From the NCBI GenBank assembly GCA_033763635.1, contig JANRKG010000099.1, positions 1 through 8,552 on the forward strand: a stretch of 8,552 nt of DNA, in the 5' to 3' direction. The notes beneath the pieces are model-generated. The model made no database searches, was not told the DNA's origin, and saw nothing but the letters and a program-made list of their open reading frames with translations. Numbering within the stretch: the first letter of the stretch is position 1; each line of letters starts with the position of its first letter. A program made the position numbers and the translations under genes. Positions 1 to 7,408 of the stretch are shown here, one piece after another. Origin of the DNA: JANRKG01 sp033763635 (GTDB lineage Bacteria; Cyanobacteriota; Cyanobacteriia; GCF-001939115).

Positions 1-1
1 C

Positions 2-604
2 TGTAAGTTGGCGGATGGGAAACCTTTGCCAACTGCCTGGGCAAATTCAATTTCCCCCTGGGTGACACCCTTTATTCTGGCAGCCGATCGCGCTGCTGCC
101 AAAGGCAAAACCTTTTATTACTTCGATGGCTGGACTTTCTACATCAGTCAGGATGGAGGCCAGACTTGGCAGCGAGGAGCCACAACAGGTCTTCCTCAGT
201 GGTTTGTACAACCTGCGATCGTTCCCAATCCCCTTCGATCGGGGGATATCTGGATGACTTTTGCCCGCAACGGAGATGGGGTACAACGGAACAAGCTCTA
301 TCGCTCGATGGATGGGGGTAAGACTTTCCAGGCTATCAAAACCGTTGATAGTGCGGAAGCCATCACCTTTGGAAAAGGTGCCTCCCCCCAAACTCCCTCC
401 CTCTATCTATTTGGACGAATTGGCGGAGCAAAACAAGACGCGATTTACAAATCGGATGATCTCGCTCAAACCTGGCAGAGAATTAGTAACCCTACCGAGC
501 AGCAATTTCCAGGTTTGCTCATGATGGAAGGAGATATGAGAACTGCCAACCTGGTTTATGTGAGTCTGGGAGGACGCGGGATTATGGTTGGTGAAAGGAA
601 ATAG
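2..604 (+). CDS. GH74 / BNR-repeat (xyloglucanase-like) protein, C-terminal part
   Basis: The frame is open to the left edge, so this is the 3' end of a longer gene; the TTG at 8 is not a trustworthy start. Counting from base 8, three Asp-box (BNR) motifs of the S-x-D-x-G-x-T-W type are visible. They are S47/D49/G51/T53/W54, S100/D102/G104/T106/F107 and a degenerate S149/D151/T155/W156. The end, VYVSLGGRGIMVGE, resembles the closing blade of GH74 beta-propeller enzymes, which typically end in a TNGRGI-x-YGD-like motif. GH74 enzymes cleave xyloglucan or related beta-glucans and are usually exported; the N-terminal catalytic and signal regions lie outside the window, so activity cannot be judged. 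A different BNR/sortilin-like propeller is possible. The TAG stop lies in the left end of a palindromic repeat, and the next gene converges on it. Confidence 0.75.
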   Translation, partial: CKLADGKPLPTAWANSISPWVTPFILAADRAAAKGKTFYYFDGWTFYISQDGGQTWQRGATTGLPQWFVQPAIVPNPLRSGDIWMTFARNGDGVQRNKLYRSMDGGKTFQAIKTVDSAEAITFGKGASPQTPSLYLFGRIGGAKQDAIYKSDDLAQTWQRISNPTEQQFPGLLMMEGDMRTANLVYVSLGGRGIMVGERK

Positions 605-717
605 GAAATTTCCCAAAAACAATCTATCCGCTGATTTCGACTTCGCTCAACCAGCGCCCGTGCCCTGAGCGGAGTCGAAGGGCAACCCACAGGTAAACTT
701 TTCTGGAAATCTCCTAA
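601..717. repeat. Palindromic MITE-like repeat, copy 1
   Basis: This imperfect palindrome of about 117 bp has ends that are inverted copies of each other (left TAGGAAATTTCC, right GGAAATCTCCTA). It has an inner stem of 14 bp with one mismatch (636-649 TTCGACTTCGCTCA against 666-679 TGAGCGGAGTCGAA). Related copies lie at 5295-5414, 6664-6783 and 8446-8545. It occupies the gap between two convergent genes, and both stop codons (602-604 and 714-716) are inside its ends. As RNA it would fold from either strand, so a bidirectional terminator role is plausible but inferred. TA at both boundaries would suit an IS630/Tc1-type non-autonomous element; that is also inference. Confidence 0.85.
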
Positions 718-1547
718 CTGATGCGGCCTGTTAAATTCGCAACTGTTAAGGCCAGGGTTTTTGGATCAATGGGCTTTGCCATTTGTAATTGAAACCCAGC
801 TTGTAAAGAATGCCGCCGATCCTCTTCTTGAGCATAAGCTGTGATCGCAATGGCCGGAACCCTGCCACAGCCCCCCACACTACCCCGCCGCAATTTACGC
901 ACCAGGCTGTACCCATCTTCATAGGGCATGCGAATGTCACTCAAAATCAGGTCAGGCTCGAAATCCTGAAGCACCTCCAGAGCCGATCGCACCGATTCAG
1001 CCGTTCGCACCTCTGCCCCACAACTCCGGAGAGAAGCACTTTGCATCTCCCCAGAACTGCGGTCATCATCCACCACTAAAACCTTAATTCCTTCCAGAAG
1101 GGATAGGTTGTAAGCCTGACTTTGTTGCTGAGTGATTTGGTTTCTTAACCGTTCAATTTGCCGAATATAAATTGCACTGCCTAACGAAGCTTCAAATAAA
1201 TCCCAATCAATGGGTTTGTGAACAATATCATAGGCTCCATACTGGGCAGTTTTAGAAACTAAATAGCCGTCATCATAACTGGCTACCAGTAAAACAGGTA
1301 GCGCTGGTTGCCGATATTGCACCGCTTCCAAAAACGACAGCCCATCCATATCGGGAAGTTTTACATTACAGACGATCGCATCCAGTTCAAGCACTTCAAC
1401 TTTCAATAAAGCGGCTCTTCCTGAAGTACAGGAGATGATTTCGAGTCGCTCAAATCGAATTTGAAGTGCTTCTGAGAGCATTGTCAAAAAAGTAATATTT
1501 TCATCCACCAGCAAGATGCGGGCCGGAGAAAATGGATTTTTAACCAT
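714..1547 (-). CDS. Double-receiver response regulator with degenerate first receiver
   Basis: The 277-aa cytoplasmic protein consists of two CheY-like receiver domains joined by a helical Gln-rich linker (about residues 125-150) and has no recognisable output domain. Receiver 2 (about 153-275) has the full set: acidic D160/D161, phospho-acceptor D204 in LILSDIRMP, T236 and K258. Receiver 1 (about 10-123) keeps D15/E16, S90 and K111, but the phospho-acceptor position is Asn61 (IVCNVKLPDMDG; codon AAT at 1365-1367). It therefore should not be phosphorylated in the usual way. Such proteins act in phosphorelays or as protein-interaction adaptors; the partner is unknown and no kinase is nearby. 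The ATG at 1545-1547 has only a weak ribosome site. The TAG stop lies inside repeat copy 1. A good promoter-like signal lies upstream at 1595-1623. Confidence 0.88.
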   Translation of the reverse strand: MVKNPFSPARILLVDENITFLTMLSEALQIRFERLEIISCTSGRAALLKVEVLELDAIVCNVKLPDMDGLSFLEAVQYRQPALPVLLVASYDDGYLVSKTAQYGAYDIVHKPIDWDLFEASLGSAIYIRQIERLRNQITQQQSQAYNLSLLEGIKVLVVDDDRSSGEMQSASLRSCGAEVRTAESVRSALEVLQDFEPDLILSDIRMPYEDGYSLVRKLRRGSVGGCGRVPAIAITAYAQEEDRRHSLQAGFQLQMAKPIDPKTLALTVANLTGRIS

Positions 1548-1594
1548 TTGTTCAAAACTCGATAGCTAAACAAGAATAAATTTTCACTTCACCT

Positions 1595-1623
1595 TTTATA
1601 GCTTAAGCAAATTTGATAAACAA
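1595..1623 (-). promoter_or_regulatory. Putative sigma-70-type promoter of the response regulator gene
   Basis: Read on the minus strand, TTGTTT (1618-1623) and TATAAA (1595-1600) are separated by exactly 17 bp, about 50 bp upstream of the start codon at 1547. The match and spacing are good, but no transcription start can be seen from sequence alone. Confidence 0.5.
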
Positions 1624-1707
1624 ACCTCTGTCGAGGGCTATAAGGTGGCGAGTCAAGAGAGGGGGTTGTTCTTCTGGTTCTTCTTAGTTCTAAATTACTA
1701 ATTTCCC

Positions 1708-1736
1708 TTGACAGAAGCGGTAAGAATCAGAACAAT
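1708..1736 (+). promoter_or_regulatory. Putative promoter of the topoisomerase gene
   Basis: A perfect TTGACA (1708-1713) is followed after 17 bp by AACAAT (1731-1736, 4 of 6 to the consensus). This is about 50 bp upstream of the preferred ATG at 1788. The neighbouring gene is divergent, so a promoter is expected here. Confidence 0.45.
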
Positions 1737-1787
1737 GGGGGATATCTGAACAAATGTATTATTTCGGTTGCTTCATGGTTGCTCCCT

Positions 1788-4082
1788 ATGCCAAACCTGC
1801 TACTGATTGAATCCCCTGGTAAGTCGAAAAAACTCAGTCAGATTCTTGGCAACGGCTGGATTGTCAAGGCCAGTCTGGGCCATGTGCGAGAACTGGCAGA
1901 TGATGGAGAGGATGCTTTAGGGTTTGATTTGGCGGGCGATCGGGTGGAATGTCGCTACGAAGCCCGCAGTGGCAGAGCAAAAAAAGTGTTGGCAGAGTTG
2001 CGGCAAGCCGTGAAGCAAGCCGATCGCGTCTACATCGCAACAGACCCCGATCGGGAGGGGGAAACGATCGGTTGGCACCTCCAACAGGAGCTACGGCTGA
2101 AGAATCCCCAGCGGGTGGTGTATAGCGAAATTACACCTCAAGCCGTACAACGGGCGATTGCAAATCCCCGATCTCTGGATCAAGCGCTGATTGGGGCAGG
2201 GCGGGCGAGAGATTGTCTCGACAAGTTAGTGGGCTATCGGGGCAGTAAGCATCTGGTTTGGAAGCTCAAAAATGGGGCACGATCGATGGGGCGGGTTCAA
2301 AGTGCAACGCTGCATTTATTGTGCCAGCGCGAAAAGGAAATTCTCAGCTTCCAGCCCCAGGATTACTGGAGTGTGTGGGTAGAATATCGGGAAGGCTTCA
2401 AGGCGTTTTACTGCAAGCGGTTGACTCCTCCCAAACAAGCCGCCGCAGAGCCAGGGGATGATGCTAGCGAAGAAAAAGCAACCCCTGAAGGCGATCGGGT
2501 GCTTTCCCAGGCAGAGGCCGATCGGTTGGTGGCGATCGCCCGTTCCCAGCCCCATCACGTTGTAAAGGTTGAGCGCAAGCTTACTCGCCAGTCGCCCCCT
2601 CCTCCGTTTATTACAGCAACCCTACAACAGGCAGCAGTGGCAAAATTGCGCTTGAGTCCCGATCAAACCATGCGAATTGCCCAAACGCTTTACGAGGCGG
2701 GGCATATCACCTACATGCGGACGGATTCCGTCACCCTGGCGGCCCCGTTTTGTGCAGCGGTGCAGCAATACCTGACCCAGCACGACCCGACCAATCTCCC
2801 GAAACAAGCTACCCGTCACCGTTCCAGCCAAAAGGCCCAGGAAGCCCATGAAGCGATCCGGCCGACGGATGTCTTCCAAACCCCCCAACAGCTTCAATCC
2901 AGGGTTTCCCCAGAGGCCGCCCGTTTGTATGAGCTAATTTGGAATCGAGCTGTTGCTTCCCAATGTGCAGCCGTAGAAATTGCCAAAACTCGCATTGTCA
3001 CCCAATCCGGCGATCTCTATTGGGAAGCACGGGGGCAGGGGGTCGTTGTTCCCGGATATACCCGCTACTGGAATAACCTGAGTGCAGAGGTGCAACTGCC
3101 AACGGTGACCGAGGGCCAGGGGGTTCATCTCCAACAGGCGGCGGCGGATGCCAAACAGACCCAACCCCCGCCCCGATACACAGAACCCAAGTTGGTGCAA
3201 CTGATGGAGCGGAAGGGCGTTGGTAGACCTTCGACCTATGCGCCAACAGTGAAAACTTTGAAGGATCGAGAGTATGTGCAGCTTGTGAAGGGGAAACTGC
3301 AACCGACTCCTCTGGGCATGGAACTGGATGGATTTCTCGAAATGGTCTTACCTGACCTGATTCAGCCAGAGTTCACGGCTCAGATGGAATCTGCCCTGGA
3401 TGTGATCGCCTCAGGGCAGCAGGACTGGCAAACCTACCTGACCGAGTGGAATCAAACCTACTTTGCTCCGGCTCTGGCCCTGGCCATTCAGAAGGTCAGG
3501 GAGTTTGAATCCTCCCGTCCGCCTTCAGACCAACCGCCCACTCCCCCATCTCGCGAAACTGCCCAACCGTCCTCGGCTTTCCCTCCCCGGCAGCGGTCTA
3601 CGCGGGGGCGAAAAGCAGCCACCCCCCAATCCTCTTCCCCCGCCCAGAAGTCTAGCAGGGGAAGTAAACCTGCTGTTCCGGCACAATCTCCTAACGCCAT
3701 TGCCTGTCCTAAATGCGATCGACCCATGACCCGGATTGCTTCGAACTCTCCGAAGCTCAAGGCGGATCATTTCCTGGCGTGCGATCGACAGCAGGGAGGG
3801 TGTGGCGCAGTTCTCTTCTGGAATCCCCAGAGCAAGGGCTATGAGTTACCCTACAACCAACGGGTGCCTGACCCCGAAGCCCTCACCGATATTCCCTGTC
3901 CAGTCTGTGGGGCGTTTTTAGAACGTTACACCTATATGAGGGAGGGGCAGAGCAAGGTCATGCTGCGTTGCACCATTCCTGAAAATCGCAAGGGAAAGTG
4001 TCAGGATGTCGCCTTTTTTCAGGGACGGGATGGGTTCTGGTCGCCTAAATTTGGGGTTCTCAAGCAGAAATCACCCTTTTGA
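1788..4082 (+). CDS. topA: Type IA DNA topoisomerase (TopA family) with C-terminal zinc modules
   Basis: The 764-aa enzyme relaxes negatively supercoiled DNA by nicking one strand through a 5'-phosphotyrosine. Counting from ATG 1788, the TOPRIM domain comes first, with LLLIESPGKSKK (Glu8) and ATDPDREGE (D86, D88, E90). GARSMGRVQSATLHLL is the usual TopA signature near 165. The active site ITYMRTDS places the catalytic Tyr at 309, followed by Arg311; KGVGRPSTYAPT (476-487) is also typical. Residues about 570-637 form a Pro/Ser/Arg-rich linker. Two four-Cys modules follow: C640/C643/C665/C672 and C704/C707/C728/C738. The opening MPNLLLIESPGK resembles a cyanobacterial TopA type distinct from the classical one, possibly a second paralogue. 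An in-frame TTG lies three codons upstream (1779), but ATG 1788 matches the family start better; neither has a clear Shine-Dalgarno. The gene appears monocistronic. Confidence 0.92.
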   Translation: MPNLLLIESPGKSKKLSQILGNGWIVKASLGHVRELADDGEDALGFDLAGDRVECRYEARSGRAKKVLAELRQAVKQADRVYIATDPDREGETIGWHLQQELRLKNPQRVVYSEITPQAVQRAIANPRSLDQALIGAGRARDCLDKLVGYRGSKHLVWKLKNGARSMGRVQSATLHLLCQREKEILSFQPQDYWSVWVEYREGFKAFYCKRLTPPKQAAAEPGDDASEEKATPEGDRVLSQAEADRLVAIARSQPHHVVKVERKLTRQSPPPPFITATLQQAAVAKLRLSPDQTMRIAQTLYEAGHITYMRTDSVTLAAPFCAAVQQYLTQHDPTNLPKQATRHRSSQKAQEAHEAIRPTDVFQTPQQLQSRVSPEAARLYELIWNRAVASQCAAVEIAKTRIVTQSGDLYWEARGQGVVVPGYTRYWNNLSAEVQLPTVTEGQGVHLQQAAADAKQTQPPPRYTEPKLVQLMERKGVGRPSTYAPTVKTLKDREYVQLVKGKLQPTPLGMELDGFLEMVLPDLIQPEFTAQMESALDVIASGQQDWQTYLTEWNQTYFAPALALAIQKVREFESSRPPSDQPPTPPSRETAQPSSAFPPRQRSTRGRKAATPQSSSPAQKSSRGSKPAVPAQSPNAIACPKCDRPMTRIASNSPKLKADHFLACDRQQGGCGAVLFWNPQSKGYELPYNQRVPDPEALTDIPCPVCGAFLERYTYMREGQSKVMLRCTIPENRKGKCQDVAFFQGRDGFWSPKFGVLKQKSPF

Positions 4083-4305
4083 TCGAAGCAGTTTTACTCT
4101 GGGATGAGACGGGGCTGGCTGTTCCAGAGGGAGGAACTTGATTGGAAGCATGGTTAGCCTGGTAAAAACCCCGTTGAAAAGCATACCCTGTTCAAAGGAC
4201 ACCCCCCAGCAAGACGCAGGCCGCAGCCGCTTTGAGAACTGGAAAACGTTTTTTAATGGGAAAAACAGAGTTCTGGGAAACAGCAGATTGGGAGATACTG
4301 ACCGC
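4083..4305. other. Intergenic region between convergent topA and the pentapeptide-repeat gene
   Basis: About 220 bp between the topoisomerase stop and the end of the pentapeptide gene's extended frame. I see no convincing gene, strong hairpin with T-run, or copy of the palindromic repeat here. Short open frames on the plus strand have no recognisable motifs. Confidence 0.5.
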
Positions 4306-4515
4306 TTATTCCATCAGCGTCGGGAGCAGATCCGTCGACCGTTCCTCAGTAATCAAGGCCGGGGCAGCAGGGTCTTCTAAAGTGCGATCGAATGGCACCT
4401 CTTTAGAGCACGGGGTTGGGGCGAAGTCTTCAGGGGTGCGATCGACGGATACTTTTTCAGCCTCACCATCTGCAAACGGATTTGCAAAGGGATTAACTTC
4501 TGGAGGCAGTTCCCG
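4306..4515 (-). pseudogene. In-frame 69-codon continuation of the pentapeptide gene beyond an amber stop
   Basis: Immediately after the TAG at 4516-4518 the same frame stays open for 69 codons to a TAA at 4306-4308. The translation starts RELPPEVNPFANPFADGEAE and is acidic and Pro-rich. It contains a diverged internal duplication, VSVDRTPEDFAP followed by VPFDRTLEDPAAP, and closes TDLLPTLME. Such a composition and repeat look like a real protein tail, continuing the Pro-rich segment before the stop. It may be a lost C-terminus after a nonsense mutation, a readthrough extension, or a sequencing error at the TAG. No independent start or ribosome site for it is apparent. Confidence 0.55.
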
Positions 4516-5250
4516 CTAGGAGTCACCCGCCCACAACAGATCTGATGGAGACGGTTGGGAGAGATAAAAAACAGGTTCCGGTGGATGTGGGGCAGGAGGT
4601 TCGTGGGCACTCAGTTCCCACAGAAGCGCGTTTTGAGTGGGGGACAGAATCACATCCTCTAAATCGAGGGACGCAATCATATCTCGACTGAGATCGGTAT
4701 TGCTAAAATTCGCACCTTTCAGATTTGCCCCTTCCAGGCAAGCACCTTGCAACATCGCTCCACTAAAATCCACCCCACTGAGATTTGCGCCCGCGAAAGA
4801 TGCACCTCGGAGATCCGCTTTTCGAAGATTCGCTCCACTCATGTTTGCACTACTCATTAACGCTTTAGAGAGATTGGCCCCCGTCAACTTGGCTCGAATC
4901 ATCTCTGCACCAATCAAATTGACTTCAGACAAATTAGCAGCCGTGAAATCAGTATGGTTAAGGGTTGCGCCTGCCAGATTGGCTTTACTCAGATTCGCCT
5001 TACTCAGGTTCGATTCACTGAGATCAATAAAGGGGAGATGCGCCCTCACCAGGTTGGTTTGGGACAGGGCCATCCCCTGAAAATGATGCTGCCCTTTGGC
5101 ATACCAGGTTAATAAGTCTGAAATATCTGTGGAAGGCAGATTGGTAGAAATGCTTGGAGAGATTGGCTCCGAACTGGATAATTCAAAGAGCACTTTTCTT
5201 AAGCGGCTAATTTTTTTGTCCGGATTATTTAAGTCCCGTTTAGAAAGCAT
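4516..5250 (-). CDS. Pentapeptide-repeat protein (possibly truncated by an amber codon)
   Basis: The 244-aa protein has about 25 tandem pentapeptides of the A(N/D)LXX type between residues 60 and 190 (for example NLSKANLSKANLAGA and NLRKADLRGA). These should fold into a right-handed quadrilateral beta-helix. The N-terminal 55 residues are non-repetitive and contain ISDLLTWYAKGQ. After the helix come a short SPTQNALLWEL segment and a Pro-rich tail ending in SDLLWAGDS. There is no signal peptide or membrane segment, so it is probably cytoplasmic. Such proteins are very common in cyanobacteria and mostly lack a known biochemical function. The stop is an in-frame TAG followed by 69 coding-looking codons (4306-4515), so the ancestral protein was probably about 314 residues. 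The ATG is at 5248-5250, with repeat copy 2 about 45 bp upstream. Confidence 0.85.
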   Translation of the reverse strand: MLSKRDLNNPDKKISRLRKVLFELSSSEPISPSISTNLPSTDISDLLTWYAKGQHHFQGMALSQTNLVRAHLPFIDLSESNLSKANLSKANLAGATLNHTDFTAANLSEVNLIGAEMIRAKLTGANLSKALMSSANMSGANLRKADLRGASFAGANLSGVDFSGAMLQGACLEGANLKGANFSNTDLSRDMIASLDLEDVILSPTQNALLWELSAHEPPAPHPPEPVFYLSQPSPSDLLWAGDS

Positions 5251-5294
5251 AGATAGATAACCTAAAACAGTAAGTTTGAGAGGAGTCAGAACTC

Positions 5295-5414
5295 TAAGGA
5301 GATTTCTGAAAAACAGATCTACCTGCTAGTTTCGGCTACGCTCAACCAGCACTCACGCCCTGAGCGGAGTTGAAGGGCAACCCAAAGGTAAACTCTTTTC
5401 TGAAAATCTTCTAA
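5295..5414. repeat. Palindromic MITE-like repeat, copy 2
   Basis: This has the same architecture as copy 1. The left end is TAAGGAGATTTCTGAAAAAC and the right end, inverted, is TTAGAAGATTTTCAGAAAA. An inner stem is formed by the TTTCGGCTACGCTCA and TGAGCGGAGTTGAA arms. TA dinucleotides bound both ends. Unlike copies 1 and 3 it does not touch a coding end: it lies 45 bp upstream of the pentapeptide gene and about 390 bp past the RNase H stop. It could therefore influence the pentapeptide promoter. Confidence 0.82.
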
Positions 5415-5807
5415 GGGGAGTGAAAAAATTCCTTGACACGGCAGCATACGTGAGAAACCCACCAAACAGGAGATTTATCACTCAAGGCAAAATTTTTTGC
5501 AAACAAACTTGCAAGGAATCAACTGTAGATGCCAAAAGTCAAAGGATATTGCGCACTTCAAATATTCAGTTTGGATATTCTGCGAAGTTTCCTTTATATC
5601 CCGCCTCAGTACTCTGTATCAAAAAGCAGCCAATCGGTTAGCTAGATGTCTCTGTAGATGTACCCATAATTTCTAGTTTGCCCTAAAAATTTTTTAGTTC
5701 AACTCGTATCCGGAACATTTATCCAGTTTTTACGGAAAGATTTAAGATTGTGGCCCGATCGTCATCGGTACGATTTATTACCTTCAAAACTTTAATTTGC
5801 AAATCCC
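5415..5807. other. Gene-free stretch between repeat copy 2 and the RNase H gene
   Basis: About 390 bp, AT-rich compared with the flanking genes. The plus strand has an open frame from a GTG at 5420 to 5641 (73 codons), but it has no ribosome site, no recognised motif and a basic, low-complexity-like composition. I therefore do not call it a gene. A small hairpin (ATCGT...ACGAT, near 5760-5775) lies just after the RNase H stop on the minus strand but lacks a T-run. The role of the stretch is unknown. Confidence 0.45.
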
Positions 5808-6587
5808 TTACCGCTTACTTGCGGATTTAGCCATTTTTGCATTCACTTCTAGATCGACCTGCACTTTACGCACCGCAACCGCCGGAAGTAGCCCCCGCAA
5901 GTACCACCGCAACGCTTTTGTCACCAGTTGTTCATCGTTTTCTAGCGCATCAGCGATCGTCCGTTGCACATCCTCCGGCGTTTGTTCTCGCAACTTGGGA
6001 TAGCGCATACTAGAATACTCATCCCGACTTCCTGGCACCTTCAGGCTAGAAAACTCTTTAAATCCGGCTCCCGGTCCCTTCTCATTGAGCTTGTCCACCC
6101 TCTCTTGTAACGTCTCAGGCGGTTTGGGAGCAGGGGCACTTTGGGCAGGGGAAGTCACAGGCAGGGGGCGGGTCTTGCTTGCAGATTGAATTGCGATCCC
6201 TGCGGCAGCATCCGCCTCTGCATTTTGGGCACGGGGCACCCAATTTAATGAAAAAGACTGGAATTGCTGAGCCAATTGGACTGCCTGATCCCGGAGGGGC
6301 ACGAGATGGGGCTGCTTACAACGGTATTGCCCCTTGACCTGCTTAATAATTAATTCGCTATCTCCAAAGACCTGGATCTCTTTGAAGCCCAGTTCCAGAG
6401 CCTTCTCCAACCCTGCAATCAACCCTGCATATTCCGCTTCGTTATTCGTGGCATGGGGCAAAAATTTCGTGGCTGTAACCACGCGACCATCCGGCAACTT
6501 AAGGACAGCCGCCCCCGCTGCGGGACCGGGATTGTGGTGACACCCACCGTCAAAATTGACGATCGCAGGACCGGATGACTTAGCCAT
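5808..6587 (-). CDS. rnhA: Ribonuclease HI family protein with C-terminal extension
   Basis: The 259-aa protein's first ~130 residues form an RNase H fold that cleaves the RNA strand of RNA-DNA hybrids, as in R-loop and primer removal. The catalytic acids are visible: D13 in NFDGGC, E52 in TNNEAEY, D76 in FGDSEL and D126 in NAEADAAA. HHNPGPAAGA after the first Asp is typical of the bacterial/archaeal RNase HI subgroup rather than of E. coli RnhA proper. A Pro/Ala-rich linker (about 138-157) leads to a C-terminal region of about 100 residues ending in LRWYLRGLLPAVAVRKVQVDLEVNAKMAKSASKR-like basic sequence. That region is absent from minimal RNase HI, and I do not recognise its fold. The ATG is at 6585-6587 with a weak ribosome site. 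Repeat copy 3 lies upstream; the gene appears to be transcribed alone. Confidence 0.88.
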   Translation of the reverse strand: MAKSSGPAIVNFDGGCHHNPGPAAGAAVLKLPDGRVVTATKFLPHATNNEAEYAGLIAGLEKALELGFKEIQVFGDSELIIKQVKGQYRCKQPHLVPLRDQAVQLAQQFQSFSLNWVPRAQNAEADAAAGIAIQSASKTRPLPVTSPAQSAPAPKPPETLQERVDKLNEKGPGAGFKEFSSLKVPGSRDEYSSMRYPKLREQTPEDVQRTIADALENDEQLVTKALRWYLRGLLPAVAVRKVQVDLEVNAKMAKSASKR

Positions 6588-6663
6588 TGCTCGAAACCTG
6601 TATCCATAATTCGTTGCGCTTCATTGTAGTACACAAGTCTTGAACCCAGAATTAATTTTTAAT

Positions 6664-6783
6664 TTAGGAGATTTCTAAAAAAAGAATTTCCCTGCTGGTT
6701 TCGGCCCTGCTTAACTAGCAACCGTGCCCTGAGCGGAGTCGAAGGGAAACCCATCGACAAATGTTTTTCAAAAAATCACCTCA
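6664..6783. repeat. Palindromic MITE-like repeat, copy 3
   Basis: The left end TTAGGAGATTTCTAAAAAAA and the right end (inverted, TGAGGTGATTTTTTGAAAAA) are complementary. The inner right arm GCCCTGAGCGGAGTCGAAGGG is intact, while the left arm (TTTCGGCCCTGCTTAACTAG) has diverged. The last three bases (6781-6783) are the TGA stop of the SmtB-like gene, at the position where copy 1 supplies TAG. It separates the smt operon from the co-directional RNase H gene and is well placed to end smt transcription, though that is inferred. Confidence 0.8.
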
Positions 6784-7182
6784 GGGATCAACTTCATCCA
6801 AATGTTCCAGGATTGCCTGATAAAAGTTCAGCACATGATAATCCTGAAGGCGATAGAAGACATGCCGCCCTTGCTTCCGGGAACTGACCAGACGAATTGC
6901 CCGCAAGGTTCTCAACTGGTGAGAAACTGCTGATTCATTCATCCCCAATGTGATTGCCAGATCTCCAACACACATTTCCTGCGTTGCCAAAATCGAAAGA
7001 ATCCGCAATCGATTCGGATCTGCAAGAAACCCGATAAACTCTGCCATCCGCTGGGCTTTGTCTACCGCTAACACTTTCAATGGAGGCAGAGACTCATGCT
7101 CATGGGAAAGATGGGGAAGGTCACAACACACCGCTTCCCCATCTTCGTGATTATTCATGGAATGGACGATCGAATCGGTCAT
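6781..7182 (-). CDS. smtB: ArsR/SmtB-family metal-sensing repressor (SmtB/ZiaR type)
   Basis: This 133-aa winged-helix repressor binds its operator without metal and releases it when Zn(II) or a related ion is bound. The DNA-binding helix ESAVSHQLRTLRAIRLVSSRKQGRH is almost the same as in SmtB. The alpha-5 metal site is complete, D114, H116, H127 and E130 with spacing 2-11-3 exactly as in SmtB. The alpha-3 Cys71 is in EMCVGDLA. The N-terminal arm carries C19, C20, H24, H27 and H29, as in ZiaR/BxmR-type sensors that use a second, thiol-containing site. The sensed metals may therefore include Zn, Cd, Cu or Ag. AGGAA (7187-7191) precedes the ATG by 4 bp. It follows the metallothionein gene by 27 bp on the same strand, so the two are probably co-transcribed and autoregulated. 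The TGA stop lies in the edge of repeat copy 3. Confidence 0.92.
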   Translation of the reverse strand: MTDSIVHSMNNHEDGEAVCCDLPHLSHEHESLPPLKVLAVDKAQRMAEFIGFLADPNRLRILSILATQEMCVGDLAITLGMNESAVSHQLRTLRAIRLVSSRKQGRHVFYRLQDYHVLNFYQAILEHLDEVDP

Positions 7183-7209
7183 TAATTTCCTGAATGGAAC
7201 AGATGAAGA

Positions 7210-7377
7210 TCAGGAGTGACAGTTACATCCCGTGTGACCGCAGCCTGAACCTTGGGTATGGCCGCTGGCGCAGGATTCACCACAATAAGCCTTTCCTTCC
7301 TTCATCACCGCATCTGTCAGGGAGACGATGCACAGACAATCAGGGCAGGCACACTTCATTTGAGTCACAGTCGTCAT
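7210..7377 (-). CDS. smtA: Cyanobacterial metallothionein (SmtA type), 55 aa
   Basis: This small cytoplasmic protein sequesters Zn, Cd and similar ions. The minus-strand ATG at 7375-7377 opens a 55-codon frame starting MTTVTQMKCACPDCLCIV and ending CGHTGCNCHS, with TGA at 7210-7212. It has nine Cys (9, 11, 14, 16, 32, 36, 46, 51, 53) and three His (40, 48, 54). Nearly all are in the register of Synechococcus SmtA, known to bind four Zn through nine Cys and two His in one cluster around a small zinc-finger-like core. It is one residue shorter than SmtA, between the AxGHT and GCGHTGCNCH blocks. It falls below common length cut-offs and could easily be missed. An operator lies about 30-55 bp upstream and the SmtB-like repressor gene starts 27 bp downstream. 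GAGGAA lies somewhat far from the start (about 17 bp). Confidence 0.94.
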   Translation of the reverse strand: MTTVTQMKCACPDCLCIVSLTDAVMKEGKAYCGESCASGHTQGSGCGHTGCNCHS

Positions 7378-7408
7378 GAGCTTTGCTAGAACGCTTCCTC
7401 TTTATCCT

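Noticed and set aside
4232..4519. Plus-strand open frame of 95 codons beside the pentapeptide gene
   Set aside because: It is mostly antisense to the in-frame tail (4306-4515) of the pentapeptide gene, is Ser/Gly-rich with no motifs, and has no ribosome site.
4637..5080. Plus-strand 147-codon open frame with repeated FAP/LAP units
   Set aside because: Its periodicity is the mirror of the pentapeptide repeats on the other strand; it is an antisense shadow.
5420..5641. GTG-started open frame of 73 codons in the gap before the RNase H gene
   Set aside because: No Shine-Dalgarno, no recognisable domain, and AT-rich basic composition; it may be chance.
5758..5778. Small hairpin after the RNase H stop as a terminator
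   Set aside because: The stem is only 5 bp (ATCGT/ACGAT) with a 7-base loop and no T-run on the minus strand.
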